NCBI GenBank assembly: GCA_964637875.1
Contig: CAZWXK010000009.1
Coordinates: 3,954-67,953, forward strand
DNA from: UBA5972 sp964637875
Lineage (GTDB): Bacteria; Pseudomonadota; Alphaproteobacteria; Rhodobacterales; Rhodobacteraceae
Reading direction: 5' to 3'
DNA: 64,000 nucleotides
In this document: positions 1 through 8,110 of the stretch, one piece after another
How the letters are laid out: each line of letters opens with the position of its first letter
Numbering within the stretch: position 1 is the stretch's first letter
The notes under the pieces: generated by a model
What the model was told of the DNA's origin: nothing
What the model saw: the letters and a program-made list of their open reading frames with translations, nothing else
The model's database searches: none
Made by a program: the position numbers and the translations under genes

Positions 1-194
1 ATACCCACGGCAAAGAACATGGCGTGGCCCAGGCTCAGCAACCCGGTATAGCCGAACATCACGTTATAGCCCATCGCATAGACCGCCAGCACCATGATGC
101 GGGCCAGATTGCCCGAATGATAGACGGGCAGAATGAATTGCAGCACCGCAAGCACGATGATCGCGCCGACATGGAATGTCAGGGCGCGGCTCAT
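1..194 (-). CDS. livM: Branched-chain amino-acid-type ABC permease LivM (N-terminal part)
   Basis: Second membrane permease of a LivHMGF-type (HAAT family) importer. The reading frame starts at the ATG at 192-194 and runs out of the window. The visible residues form two hydrophobic stretches, and the end of this segment (GYTGLLSLGHAMFFAVG) is the typical LivM signature in which LSLGHA is conserved. Its start overlaps the livH stop by four bases (ATGA), so the two are translationally coupled. Substrate unknown; the family carries branched-chain amino acids, urea, amides and related compounds. Confidence 0.88.
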   Translation of the reverse strand, partial: MSRALTFHVGAIIVLAVLQFILPVYHSGNLARIMVLAVYAMGYNVMFGYTGLLSLGHAMFFAVG

Positions 195-1117
195 GCGGGC
201 TTTTTCCCGAACAGGCCCTGCGGGCGATAGACCAGCACCATCGCCACCAGCAATGTCGCCAGGATCTTGGCCAGCGTGGGCGAGAAAAAGACCGAGATGA
301 TGCCGTTGCTCATCCCGATCAGGACGGCGGCCAGAACCGTGCCGCGCAAACTGCCCAGCCCGCCGATGATGACGACGATAAAGCTCAGCAACAGGGGATC
401 GCCCCCCATCAGGTAATGCGCCTGCTGAATCGGCACCACCAGCACCGCGCCCAGCGCCGCCAGCGCCGCGCCGAAACCGAAGGTCAGCGCATAGACCCGC
501 GCCACCGGAATGCCGAAGGCCAGTGCCGTTTCACGGTCAAGCCGGGTCGCCCGCAGGATCAACCCCAGCCGCGAGCGCGCCATCAGCAGCCATACCCCAA
601 GGCCCGCCACGATGGCCGCCGCCACGACAAACAGCTTGTAGGACGTGGTGGACAGCCCCCAGGGGAAATAGAATTCCAGCCCCTTGCCCGTGAATGCAAA
701 CCACGGGATCGCGATGCGCTGGTTGAAGGGCGGCGCGACCGGGTGGGCATCGGGGCCATATGTCATCAGCGTCACCTGCTGGATGACATACAGCATGCCG
801 ATGGTGGCAACGATGGTACGCTCGGGGTCGTGATCCAGCCGCCGCAGGATCAGCCAGTCGGCGGCAACCGCCAACACCCCGACCAGCAGCGGCGCAATGA
901 TCAGCGCGGCCACGAAACCGACAACAGGCGCGCCGCCGATGCTGCTGGCGACGCCATAGGCAAATACCGCGCCAAGCATGAAAAATTCGCCGTGGGCAAC
1001 ATTCACCACCCGCATCACCCCGAACACCAGCGACAAACCCAGCGCCGTCAATGTCAGCACCGAGGCCTGGACCAGCCCTTCGAGGATCGCAAGTATCAGG
1101 TGAGGTCCGAATTCCAT
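191..1117 (-). CDS. livH: Branched-chain amino-acid-type ABC permease LivH
   Basis: 308-residue inner-membrane permease, the usual LivH length, with about eight hydrophobic segments. LGLSLVFGVMRVVNVAHGEF near the N-terminus is the hallmark LivH motif, and the IIGGLGSLRGTVLAA stretch near residue 255 is the cytoplasmic loop that contacts the ATPase in this family. It pairs with LivM (four-base overlap) and is fed by the binding protein encoded 78 bases upstream. No ATPase genes are visible; they would be expected beyond livM, outside the window. Confidence 0.93.
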   Translation of the reverse strand: MEFGPHLILAILEGLVQASVLTLTALGLSLVFGVMRVVNVAHGEFFMLGAVFAYGVASSIGGAPVVGFVAALIIAPLLVGVLAVAADWLILRRLDHDPERTIVATIGMLYVIQQVTLMTYGPDAHPVAPPFNQRIAIPWFAFTGKGLEFYFPWGLSTTSYKLFVVAAAIVAGLGVWLLMARSRLGLILRATRLDRETALAFGIPVARVYALTFGFGAALAALGAVLVVPIQQAHYLMGGDPLLLSFIVVIIGGLGSLRGTVLAAVLIGMSNGIISVFFSPTLAKILATLLVAMVLVYRPQGLFGKKPA

Positions 1118-1161
1118 TCGGGAAAGCCGCCCGTCGTCAGGTAGGGTCAGATAACGAAAGG

Positions 1162-1189
1162 CGGGCCACCCTTGTCACAGGGCGGCCCG
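1162..1189 (-). terminator. Intercistronic hairpin between binding-protein and permease genes
   Basis: CGGGCC-A-CCC pairs with GGG-C-GGCCCG around an eight-base loop, with a single A/C mismatch. It lies just after the stop of the substrate-binding protein gene and before livH. It has no strong U-tract, so partial attenuation or 3'-end protection, giving more binding protein than permease, is the likely role (inference). Confidence 0.55.
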
Positions 1190-1195
1190 GCCCGC

Positions 1196-2488
1196 TCAGA
1201 ACGACATCCTGGTATAGTCCACCTCGTCCGGGTAGAACGTATCCTCGATCGAGGTCCGATGCACCACGTCCAGCCGTCCGCCATTGACCCGGCTGATATA
1301 CTGATGTCCGAACACCTGATGGGTACGTCCGTTGAATATCTTGGCGCCCTGCGGGTGGTCGCGCCCCTCGGCCATGTCGGTCATGGCCTCGACAGCCTCG
1401 ATCAGGGCCGCACGATCCTTTGGCCCGCGATAGCCTGCGGCCTCCATCCCGGCCTTGACGACATTCAGCGTCTCCCAGCAGCCCCACATATGGGCGTAGG
1501 TTGAAATATCCCTCGGGTCGCTGACGGATGCGCCGTTGTCATCGACCCCGACCGCAGCCCGATAGAACCTGTCATACTCGGTCTGGTTCTTTTGCGCATA
1601 GCGCGGGTTGCCTTCCCAGAAATAGGTGCCTTCCAGAAACTCCAGCCCCGGCGTCTTGAGATCAACGGCCTCGAGGCTGTCGATAAAGCCAAAGATCTCG
1701 GGACGTGAGGGACCAAAGAATTCTCCCATCTCCTTGACAAAGGTCAGCACCGACGGCCCGACCATCACGTGGTACAGAACCTCGGTGTCACGCGGGATCT
1801 TGGCAAAATATTTGGTGAACGAGGTTTCTGTCGGCGGAATGGCGATCTTGGCGATCACATTGCCGCCCTGCTTTTCGATCGCGGCGCTGAAATAATCGCG
1901 GTGGTCATGGCCAAAGGCAAAATCCGGAAAGATCATCGTGACCTTCTTGCCCAGATTGGCCGCCACGAACGGCGCCATTGCCTGGACCTGGCTTTTCACA
2001 TCGGTGATGCCGGGCTGCAATGTCCAGCGGTTCAGCATGCCGCTGGCGACATGGTGCCCCTCGGAGACAACAAAATATGGGATCTTGAGTTCACCCGCCC
2101 GCGGGGCAGACCCGATCACGACATGGCTGAACAGGGTGCCATAGGCAATGTCGGCCTTGTGCAGGGTCGCAAATTTCTCGACGACCTCGGCGCCGCGCTT
2201 GGGGTCGGTGCCGTCGTCTTCGGCGATGATCTCGACCGGGCGACCATTGATGCCGCCCGCGTCATTGATGTATTTCGCGACTGCATTCGTGGTCCGTTCG
2301 TACCAGCGTCCATAGGCCGCACCTATCCCCGTCCGGTGTACCTGAAAGCCGATCTTGATGGGCTCGTCCGTGGCGGCCTGCGCAAAGGGAACAAGGCCCG
2401 GCATCGCGCCGACTGCGCCGACGGCCGCCATGCCTTTCAGCACCTTGCGACGGCCGGTAACGACATTGTTTGGTTTCTCAGGTTTCAT
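1196..2488 (-). CDS. Periplasmic substrate-binding protein of a Liv-type ABC transporter
   Basis: 430 residues, a type I periplasmic-binding fold of the LivK/urea/amide group. The N-terminus carries a twin-arginine signal (GRRKVLKG followed by a short Ala/Gly-rich hydrophobic run ending AQAA), so Tat export is likely. The start IKIGFQVHRTGIGAAYG, a central DDGTDPKRGAEVV stretch and FPDFAFGHDHR fit the Peripla_BP_6 architecture. It is the first gene of the liv operon (livH and livM follow) and diverges from the molybdenum hydroxylase genes. Substrate cannot be read from the sequence; the divergent hydroxylase hints at a heterocyclic or aldehyde compound, but that is inference only. Confidence 0.85.
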   Translation of the reverse strand: MKPEKPNNVVTGRRKVLKGMAAVGAVGAMPGLVPFAQAATDEPIKIGFQVHRTGIGAAYGRWYERTTNAVAKYINDAGGINGRPVEIIAEDDGTDPKRGAEVVEKFATLHKADIAYGTLFSHVVIGSAPRAGELKIPYFVVSEGHHVASGMLNRWTLQPGITDVKSQVQAMAPFVAANLGKKVTMIFPDFAFGHDHRDYFSAAIEKQGGNVIAKIAIPPTETSFTKYFAKIPRDTEVLYHVMVGPSVLTFVKEMGEFFGPSRPEIFGFIDSLEAVDLKTPGLEFLEGTYFWEGNPRYAQKNQTEYDRFYRAAVGVDDNGASVSDPRDISTYAHMWGCWETLNVVKAGMEAAGYRGPKDRAALIEAVEAMTDMAEGRDHPQGAKIFNGRTHQVFGHQYISRVNGGRLDVVHRTSIEDTFYPDEVDYTRMSF

Positions 2489-2782
2489 GGCGTTTTCTCC
2501 CTTGCGGCAAAGGCACCGGGTCCGATCGGCAGGATCTGCGGACCCCGACAGTGCCCGGACGGTGAATGTACGAACAGGAACTCCAGTCTTTCCCCCTCAC
2601 CCCGTGTTACAGGACAATGGGCAATGTCGGCAACCTTAACAGGTTTGCGGCGCGCGGCCGATTGGCCAGCCCGGTTGACCACCCTTGGGCGCCTGACCGC
2701 AGGTAATCCTTGGAGCAACACCCTGCATGGATTACCATTGCGCCACCCGCACCGCGCGGCGCCAGACAAGGACGAGGCCGGA
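2489..2782. other. Divergent intergenic region liv operon / ior operon
   Basis: 294 bases between two divergent starts. It should hold both promoters and any shared operator. I found no clear consensus promoter, perfect dyad or known operator here. The start chosen for the plus-strand gene (ATG 2783) follows AGGCCGGA, a weak ribosome-binding site. Confidence 0.5.
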
Positions 2783-3241
2783 ATGGAACTGACTGTCAAT
2801 GGCAAGAAATATCGTGTCGATGTCCCGCCCGACATGCCGCTGTTGTGGGTATTGCGCGACGAGCTGGGCCTGACCGGAACCAAATTCGGGTGCGGCGTTG
2901 CCGCGTGTGGTGCCTGCACTGTGCATGTCGGAGGCCGGGCAGTGCGCTCATGCGTGACAGCGGTGGCCGATGTCGATGGCCCCGTGACCACGATCGAGGG
3001 GATCGGCGCGCCGCAGGCCCTGTCGGTGATTCAGCAGGTGTGGATCGACAACCAGGTTGCCCAGTGCGGATATTGCCAATCGGGGCAGATCATGCAGGCT
3101 GTGGCATTGCTGGCAGAAAACCCTGCGCCAACGGACAGCGACATCGACGCTGCAATGGGCGGAAATCTCTGCCGCTGCGGCACCTATCCACGCATCCGCG
3201 CCGCGATCCATGCCGCCGCGCGCCGCCTGCAGGAGGGTTGA
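2783..3241 (+). CDS. iorA: Isoquinoline 1-oxidoreductase-type small subunit, two [2Fe-2S] clusters
   Basis: 152 residues, the normal length for the small iron-sulfur subunit of bacterial xanthine-oxidase-family hydroxylases. The plant-ferredoxin-type cluster ligands are in GCGVAACGACTVH with a following RSC, and the second, alpha-helical cluster in CGYCQSGQ and NLCRCGTY. The ATG at 2783 was chosen because MELTVNGKKYRVD begins the ferredoxin fold; the open frame runs much further upstream without sense. It passes electrons from the molybdenum subunit encoded 3 bases downstream. Isoquinoline, aldehyde or another heterocycle could be the substrate. Confidence 0.9.
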   Translation: MELTVNGKKYRVDVPPDMPLLWVLRDELGLTGTKFGCGVAACGACTVHVGGRAVRSCVTAVADVDGPVTTIEGIGAPQALSVIQQVWIDNQVAQCGYCQSGQIMQAVALLAENPAPTDSDIDAAMGGNLCRCGTYPRIRAAIHAAARRLQEG

Positions 3242-3244
3242 TCG

Positions 3245-5497
3245 ATGGGACGGGCCGGAACCATCGCACGTCGCAGCTTCATGATAGGCTCGGCCGCCAT
3301 TCTGGGCGGTATCGCCTTTGGCACCTGGAAGCTGCGACAGGAACCGCCAAATCCCCTGATTCCCGGCGCGGGGCAGGAAACCCTCAACCCCTATATCCTG
3401 ATCGACGGCAGCGGCGTGACCATCATCACCCCACGGGCCGAGATGGGGCAAGGCAACCAGACCACGCTGGCGGCCATGGTGGCAGAGGAGCTCGACCTTG
3501 CATGGGGCGATTTTCGCATCATGCACGGCCCGCCGGCGGCGGCGTATGCAAACCGGGTATTGCTGGGGGCCGGTCTGCCGATCAAGGACTACGAGGAGCG
3601 CTCGTCCATCCAGCAGATGTTCGAACGCGTACTGGAAGACGTGCCCAAGCTGCTGGCATTGCAGGTCACTGGCGGCTCGACCGCGATGCGGGACGGTTTC
3701 GTCAAGATGCGCGTGGCCGGGGCGTCGGCGCGCGCGGTTCTGGTTGCGGCGGCGGCTCGGAAATGGAAGGTGGACGAAGCGCGCCTGAGCACCCGCGACG
3801 GCGTGGTTCTGGGACCCGACGGGAAACGGGCAACCTATGGCGAGCTCGCCCCTCTGGCGACGGATATCGCGCCCCCGCAGAACCCGCCCCTCAAACCCGC
3901 CGGCCTGTGGCGTTATCTGGGGAAATCGATGCCCCGGCTCGACCAGCGCGCAAAGGTTACCGGAACGGCCCAATACGCCATCGACACCCGTCTTGAAGGC
4001 ATGCTGTTTGCGACCATCCGCATCAATCCGCGCCTGGGCGGAGAAATGCGCGGCTTCGATGCGTCACGGGCCAGAACAATGCCCGGCGTGAAAAAGATCG
4101 TTGATCTGGGAAATGGTGTAGGTGTCATCGCCACCAACAGCTGGCTGGCCTTCCAGGCAGCCGAGGCGATCGCGGTCAATTGGGGCCAGGCACCGTACCC
4201 CGCTGACACCGATGCCATATTTGCGCGTATCGAACAGGCTTTCTCGCAACCCGCAAATGCCTCGCTGCGCGACGACGGCGACCCTGACCGGGTTTTCGCG
4301 GCTGCGTCAGCCGATCAGATCATCAGCGCCGAATATCGGGCGCCGTTTCTGGCGCACACGACGATGGAGCCGATGAACGCAACCGCCTTTCTCGACGGCG
4401 ACCGGCTCAGGATCTCGGCAGGAAACCAGTCTCCGGTCATCAACCGGAACAAGGCGGCCGAGGCCGTCGGCCTGCCGCCCGAGGCAGTCGAGCTGACCAC
4501 GCCGTTCCTGGGTGGCGGTTTCGGTCGGCGCAGCGAGTACGATTTCAGCAGATATGCGGCCCTGATGGCCAAGGCGATGCCCGGCACACCCGTCAAGACG
4601 ACCTGGCGGCGCGAAGAGGATATCACCCATGACTTTTACCGCCCGGGCGCCCTGGCGCGGTTTCGCGCCGTCATGGGCAAGGACAGGCCTGTTGCCCTGG
4701 AAGGGCGGATCGCCGCGCCCTCGGTCACGCGCCAGTCCTCGGCCCGGCTTGCCGGGTTCTCGCCGCCGGGTCCCGATCGGGGCCTTGTGGAAGGGGCCTT
4801 TGATCAACCCTATGGCATCCCCGATTACAGGATCATCGGCCATATCGCGGATCTCGATATCCCGGTGGGCTATTGGCGCTCGGTCGGGAATTCCTATAAC
4901 GGTTTTTTCCACGAGTGTTTTCTTGACGAACTGGCTGCTGCCCAGGGCCTCGACCCGGTCGAGATGCGCCTGCGCCTGATGAAGGGTGTCCATGAACCCT
5001 CGTTGAAGGTCGTCGAAAAGGTTGCCGAAATGGCCCGGTGGGAGGGGAGCACCGCCAGCGGAGTTGGCCGGGGCATTGCCTTTACCTATTCCTTTGGTGC
5101 GCCAACGGCCGAAATCGTCGAGGTGCGCGACAGCCCCGAGGGCATTCGGATCACCAATGTCTGGGCGGCAACCGATGTCGGGGTGGCGCTGGATCCCCGC
5201 AACATTCGCGGCCAGATCATGTCGGGTGTGATCTATGGCCTTTCCGCCGCGGTGATGGGCGAGATCACCTTTGCCGACGGCATGGTCGAACAGCAGAATT
5301 TTCCCGACTACGACGCGCTGCGCATGAACAACGCGCCCGCGATTTCTGTCGAGGTCCTGGAAAACAAGAAACGCCTCTGCGGCATTGGCGAGCCCGGAAC
5401 GCCCCCCGCCATGCCCGCGCTTGCCAATGCCGTTTTCGACCTGACCGGCAAACGGGCACGCGAACTTCCGTTGAACCGGATATTTGATTTCGCCTGA
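3245..5497 (+). CDS. iorB: Isoquinoline 1-oxidoreductase-type molybdopterin subunit, Tat-exported
   Basis: 750 residues, the IorB class of the xanthine oxidase family. It begins with a Tat signal (ARRSFMIGSAAILGG), so the enzyme is expected to be exported folded with its cofactor. Molybdopterin-binding stretches include TPRAEMGQGNQT near residue 60 and LGGGFGRR near residue 420, and the catalytic-glutamate motif GEPGTPP is near the C-terminus (about residue 717). The exported form normally passes electrons to a c-type cytochrome; none is encoded nearby. It forms an operon with the small subunit. Substrate is not determinable here. Confidence 0.88.
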   Translation: MGRAGTIARRSFMIGSAAILGGIAFGTWKLRQEPPNPLIPGAGQETLNPYILIDGSGVTIITPRAEMGQGNQTTLAAMVAEELDLAWGDFRIMHGPPAAAYANRVLLGAGLPIKDYEERSSIQQMFERVLEDVPKLLALQVTGGSTAMRDGFVKMRVAGASARAVLVAAAARKWKVDEARLSTRDGVVLGPDGKRATYGELAPLATDIAPPQNPPLKPAGLWRYLGKSMPRLDQRAKVTGTAQYAIDTRLEGMLFATIRINPRLGGEMRGFDASRARTMPGVKKIVDLGNGVGVIATNSWLAFQAAEAIAVNWGQAPYPADTDAIFARIEQAFSQPANASLRDDGDPDRVFAAASADQIISAEYRAPFLAHTTMEPMNATAFLDGDRLRISAGNQSPVINRNKAAEAVGLPPEAVELTTPFLGGGFGRRSEYDFSRYAALMAKAMPGTPVKTTWRREEDITHDFYRPGALARFRAVMGKDRPVALEGRIAAPSVTRQSSARLAGFSPPGPDRGLVEGAFDQPYGIPDYRIIGHIADLDIPVGYWRSVGNSYNGFFHECFLDELAAAQGLDPVEMRLRLMKGVHEPSLKVVEKVAEMARWEGSTASGVGRGIAFTYSFGAPTAEIVEVRDSPEGIRITNVWAATDVGVALDPRNIRGQIMSGVIYGLSAAVMGEITFADGMVEQQNFPDYDALRMNNAPAISVEVLENKKRLCGIGEPGTPPAMPALANAVFDLTGKRARELPLNRIFDFA

Positions 5498-5530
5498 TTT
5501 CGCGGGTCCGGCCCCGGCTTGTCTCCGGTT

Positions 5531-5554
5531 TCACCCCGCCCCGGGGACGGGTGA
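5531..5554 (+). terminator. Hairpin after iorB
   Basis: TCACCC pairs with GGGTGA around a GC-rich core containing CCC/GGG, 34 bases after the iorB stop. There is no T-run, so it is an intrinsic-terminator candidate only. Confidence 0.4.
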
Positions 5555-5867
5555 CGTTTCACGCCCCCGGAAGGTGCCGGAGGATCTTGCACATGTATGA
5601 TCCAACGCGACACACCCGGCGGACGTGGATGCGATCGGACGCACCAGAGCGCAACCTCGACTGGATGACGGATTGGTGACCGGTCATGAAAGAAATTGAC
5701 GGCGGTCAAGATTTCCCGGACCTTCACGCGGGAATGGCTTTTGGGCCGGACAACTCGCGCATGACGGATGTCAGCACGCTGGCGTCCTGCACTGCCGCAA
5801 GGAATCACGGAAAAGTGTTTCGTTCGGCCGCACGCGCCAGCCTGCACCCCGTTTTCGCAGCAGGGCC

Positions 5868-5881
5868 TTGATCTGAATCAA
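5868..5881 (+). promoter_or_regulatory. Perfect FNR/FnrL box upstream of the fnr-like gene
   Basis: TTGATctgaATCAA matches the FNR consensus TTGAT-N4-ATCAA at every defined base. It is centred about 85 bases before the start codon of the Crp/Fnr-family gene. If transcription starts roughly 40 bases downstream of the box centre, this is the class II activating position. It implies oxygen-responsive control, either autoregulation or control by a second Fnr paralogue. Confidence 0.8.
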
Positions 5882-5959
5882 GGAAGCTATCGCAAATGCC
5901 ACGTTATTCACGTATGAATGCCAGCAGCCACAAACCGCAATGTCCCGTAGAGAGTTTTC

Positions 5960-6733
5960 ATGTCCGACATTCCCCCGCAATGCCAGTTTTGCGCCCTGCA
6001 CCAGCACAACGGGTTCTTCTGTTCGGTTCTGAATGACAGCGAAATCAACCGTCTGTCCGCGCATTCCCGACCGACCAGGCTGAAGCGCGGCGAGCCGGTT
6101 CGCGCCGCGATGATCGAAAGCTGGCCCGTGATCGGCATCTGCGAGGGTATCATCGGTGTGCGACGCGTTCACCCGGACGGGCGGGGAACGATCGCGGCGT
6201 TCTTCATTGATGGCGATATCGTCGATCTCAGAGGGGCGCCGGAAAACATGGCCGACGGCCTGTCGGCGCTGACCGAAACCGCGATCTGCCATCTTTCACC
6301 CGGCGCCTTTGACGAGATCCTAAGTACCAACCCGGATGCCCGCATGATCGCCTGGAAGAGCCTGCAGGCCCAGAGTTTCCGTGTCATCGAACACTCGGCA
6401 GAGCTGGCCAAGAAACAGGCCATGGAAAAGATCGCCTGGTTCATCGCCGAATTCCGTTCGCTCCACCGGGTTGACGGAACAAAAGGATCGACCCGGTTCT
6501 TTCGCATGCCCTTCCGCCATGTCGATCTTGCCGATTATCTGGGCCTTCAGCCCGAAACCATCAGCCGCGGTTTTCGGTCGCTGCGAGACAGGAAAGTGAT
6601 CAGGATGCTGCCCGACTCGATGATCGAGATCGTCGACCCCGATGCCCTGTTCGCGATGGCCTATGGGCCCGAGGGTGCCCGCGCGACAAGCGGGCAGGAT
6701 CCGGCTTCGTTGCGTGTTCTGAAGGCTTCCTGA
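5960..6733 (+). CDS. Crp/Fnr-family regulator with Fnr-like cysteines
   Basis: 257 residues with an N-terminal cyclic-nucleotide-binding-type sensor and a C-terminal winged helix. The recognition helix GLQPETISRGFRSL keeps the E-x-x-S-R triplet that reads TTGAT half-sites. Cysteines at 8, 11 and 21 and another at 110 resemble the three N-terminal plus one central cysteine ligands of FNR, but the second N-terminal spacing (nine residues) is longer than in E. coli FNR. It could be a true oxygen-sensing FnrL or a divergent FixK/Dnr-type paralogue. A perfect FNR box lies upstream. It converges with preA. Confidence 0.85.
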   Translation: MSDIPPQCQFCALHQHNGFFCSVLNDSEINRLSAHSRPTRLKRGEPVRAAMIESWPVIGICEGIIGVRRVHPDGRGTIAAFFIDGDIVDLRGAPENMADGLSALTETAICHLSPGAFDEILSTNPDARMIAWKSLQAQSFRVIEHSAELAKKQAMEKIAWFIAEFRSLHRVDGTKGSTRFFRMPFRHVDLADYLGLQPETISRGFRSLRDRKVIRMLPDSMIEIVDPDALFAMAYGPEGARATSGQDPASLRVLKAS

Positions 6734-6794
6734 CCCATCCCGACCAGGGCGGCCCGGCTGTGGGCGCGCCGCGCCCCGCCCGTTGCCCCGCCCG

Positions 6795-8096
6795 TTACTG
6801 CGCAGCGCGTGCCGACGGATTGTTGGGATGCGTCGTCCAGTTGGCGTATTCGCGCACGACCTCGCCTGTGCGGGGGTCGGTTTCGCCGATTTCCAGCTGG
6901 CGCATGGTGATGCACCCCTCGACCGGGCAGACATTGACGCACAGGTTGCAGGCAACGCATTCTTCATCCTTGACGGTGAATACACGGTCATCCGACATGG
7001 CGATGGCCTGGTGGCTGGTATCCTCGCAGGCGATATGGCAGCGGCCGCATTTGATGCAGCTGTCCTGATCGATCACCGCCTTGGTGACATAGTTCAGGTT
7101 CAGGTCGTTCCAGTCCTTGACCTTGGGAACGGCGCGGCCGACGATCTCGTCAATCGAGGAAATGCCCTTTTCATCCATATATTGCGAGAGGCCCGAGATC
7201 ATTTCCTGTACGATCTTGAAGCCATAGGTCATCGCGGCCGTGCAGACCTGCACATTGCCGGCCCCCAACGCCATGAATTCGGCCGCGTCACGCCATGTGC
7301 TTACGCCGCCAATGCCGCTGATGGGCAGATCGGCGGTTTCGGGATGGCGGGCAATTTCCGCCACCATGTTCAGCGCGATCGGCTTCACCGCCGGGCCGCA
7401 ATAGCCGCCATGGGCACCCCAGCCGTCGATTGTCGGTTCGGGTGCGAAACTGTCCAGATCGACGCTGGTGATCGAATTGATCGTGTTGATCAGGCTGACG
7501 GCATCGGCGCCGCCGCGTTTGGCCGCCTCGGCCGGGCGACGGATATCGGTGATGTTCGGGGTCAGCTTGACGATCACCGGCATGCGGGTGTTCTGCTTGA
7601 CCCAGCGGGTGACCATCTCGATATATTCGGGCACCTGGCCGACGGCGCTGCCCATGCCGCGCTCGGCCATGCCGTGGGGGCAGCCGAAATTCAGCTCGAC
7701 CCCGTCGGCACCCGTTTCCTCGACCAGGGGCAGGATGCGCTTCCAGGGCTCTTCCTCGCAGGGCACCATCAGGCTGACCACCAGCGCGCGGTCGGGCCAG
7801 TCGCGCTTGACCGCCTTGATTTCGCGCAGATTCACATCCAGCGGCCGGTCGGTAATCAGTTCGATGTTGTTGAGGCCCAGCAGCCGGCGATCGGGGCCGT
7901 AGATCGCCCCATAGCGTGGGCCGTTGACATTGACGACGGGCGGGCCGTCTTCGCCCAGGGTTTTCCACACGACACCGCCCCAGCCGGCCTGATAGGCGCG
8001 GCGGACGTTGTATTCCTTGTCGGTCGGCGGCGCGCTGGCCAGCCAGAACGGATTGGGGGATTTGATCCCAACGAAGGTGCTTGTCAGATCAGCCAT
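6795..8096 (-). CDS. preA: NAD-dependent dihydropyrimidine dehydrogenase subunit PreA
   Basis: 433 residues. A dihydroorotate-dehydrogenase-like FMN barrel (NPFWLASAPP at the start, VELNFGCPHGMAERGMGS in the middle, PISGIGGVSTWRDAAEF) is followed by two [4Fe-4S] ferredoxin motifs, CIKCGRCHIAC and CVACNLCVNVCP. It reduces uracil and thymine with electrons delivered by PreT, the first step of reductive pyrimidine breakdown in the cytoplasm. As in the E. coli enzyme, the active-loop position before GQ is Val rather than the Cys of the mammalian enzyme. It is 14 bases downstream of preT in one operon. Confidence 0.93.
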   Translation of the reverse strand: MADLTSTFVGIKSPNPFWLASAPPTDKEYNVRRAYQAGWGGVVWKTLGEDGPPVVNVNGPRYGAIYGPDRRLLGLNNIELITDRPLDVNLREIKAVKRDWPDRALVVSLMVPCEEEPWKRILPLVEETGADGVELNFGCPHGMAERGMGSAVGQVPEYIEMVTRWVKQNTRMPVIVKLTPNITDIRRPAEAAKRGGADAVSLINTINSITSVDLDSFAPEPTIDGWGAHGGYCGPAVKPIALNMVAEIARHPETADLPISGIGGVSTWRDAAEFMALGAGNVQVCTAAMTYGFKIVQEMISGLSQYMDEKGISSIDEIVGRAVPKVKDWNDLNLNYVTKAVIDQDSCIKCGRCHIACEDTSHQAIAMSDDRVFTVKDEECVACNLCVNVCPVEGCITMRQLEIGETDPRTGEVVREYANWTTHPNNPSARAAQ

Positions 8097-8110
8097 GTCT
8101 CGATCCTCCC

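Larger units (their letters stand above)
5498..5959. other. 462-base non-coding stretch before the fnr-like gene
   Basis: No convincing gene. The first part holds a hairpin suited to terminating iorAB (5531-5554). The last part holds a perfect FNR box (5868-5881) 79 bases before the next start. Short frames inside lack ribosome-binding sites and family resemblance. Confidence 0.6.

Noticed and set aside
176..1144. 322-codon plus-strand frame opposite livH
   Set aside because: Shadow of livH on the other strand; His/Gln/Arg-rich composition typical of antisense frames in high-GC DNA.
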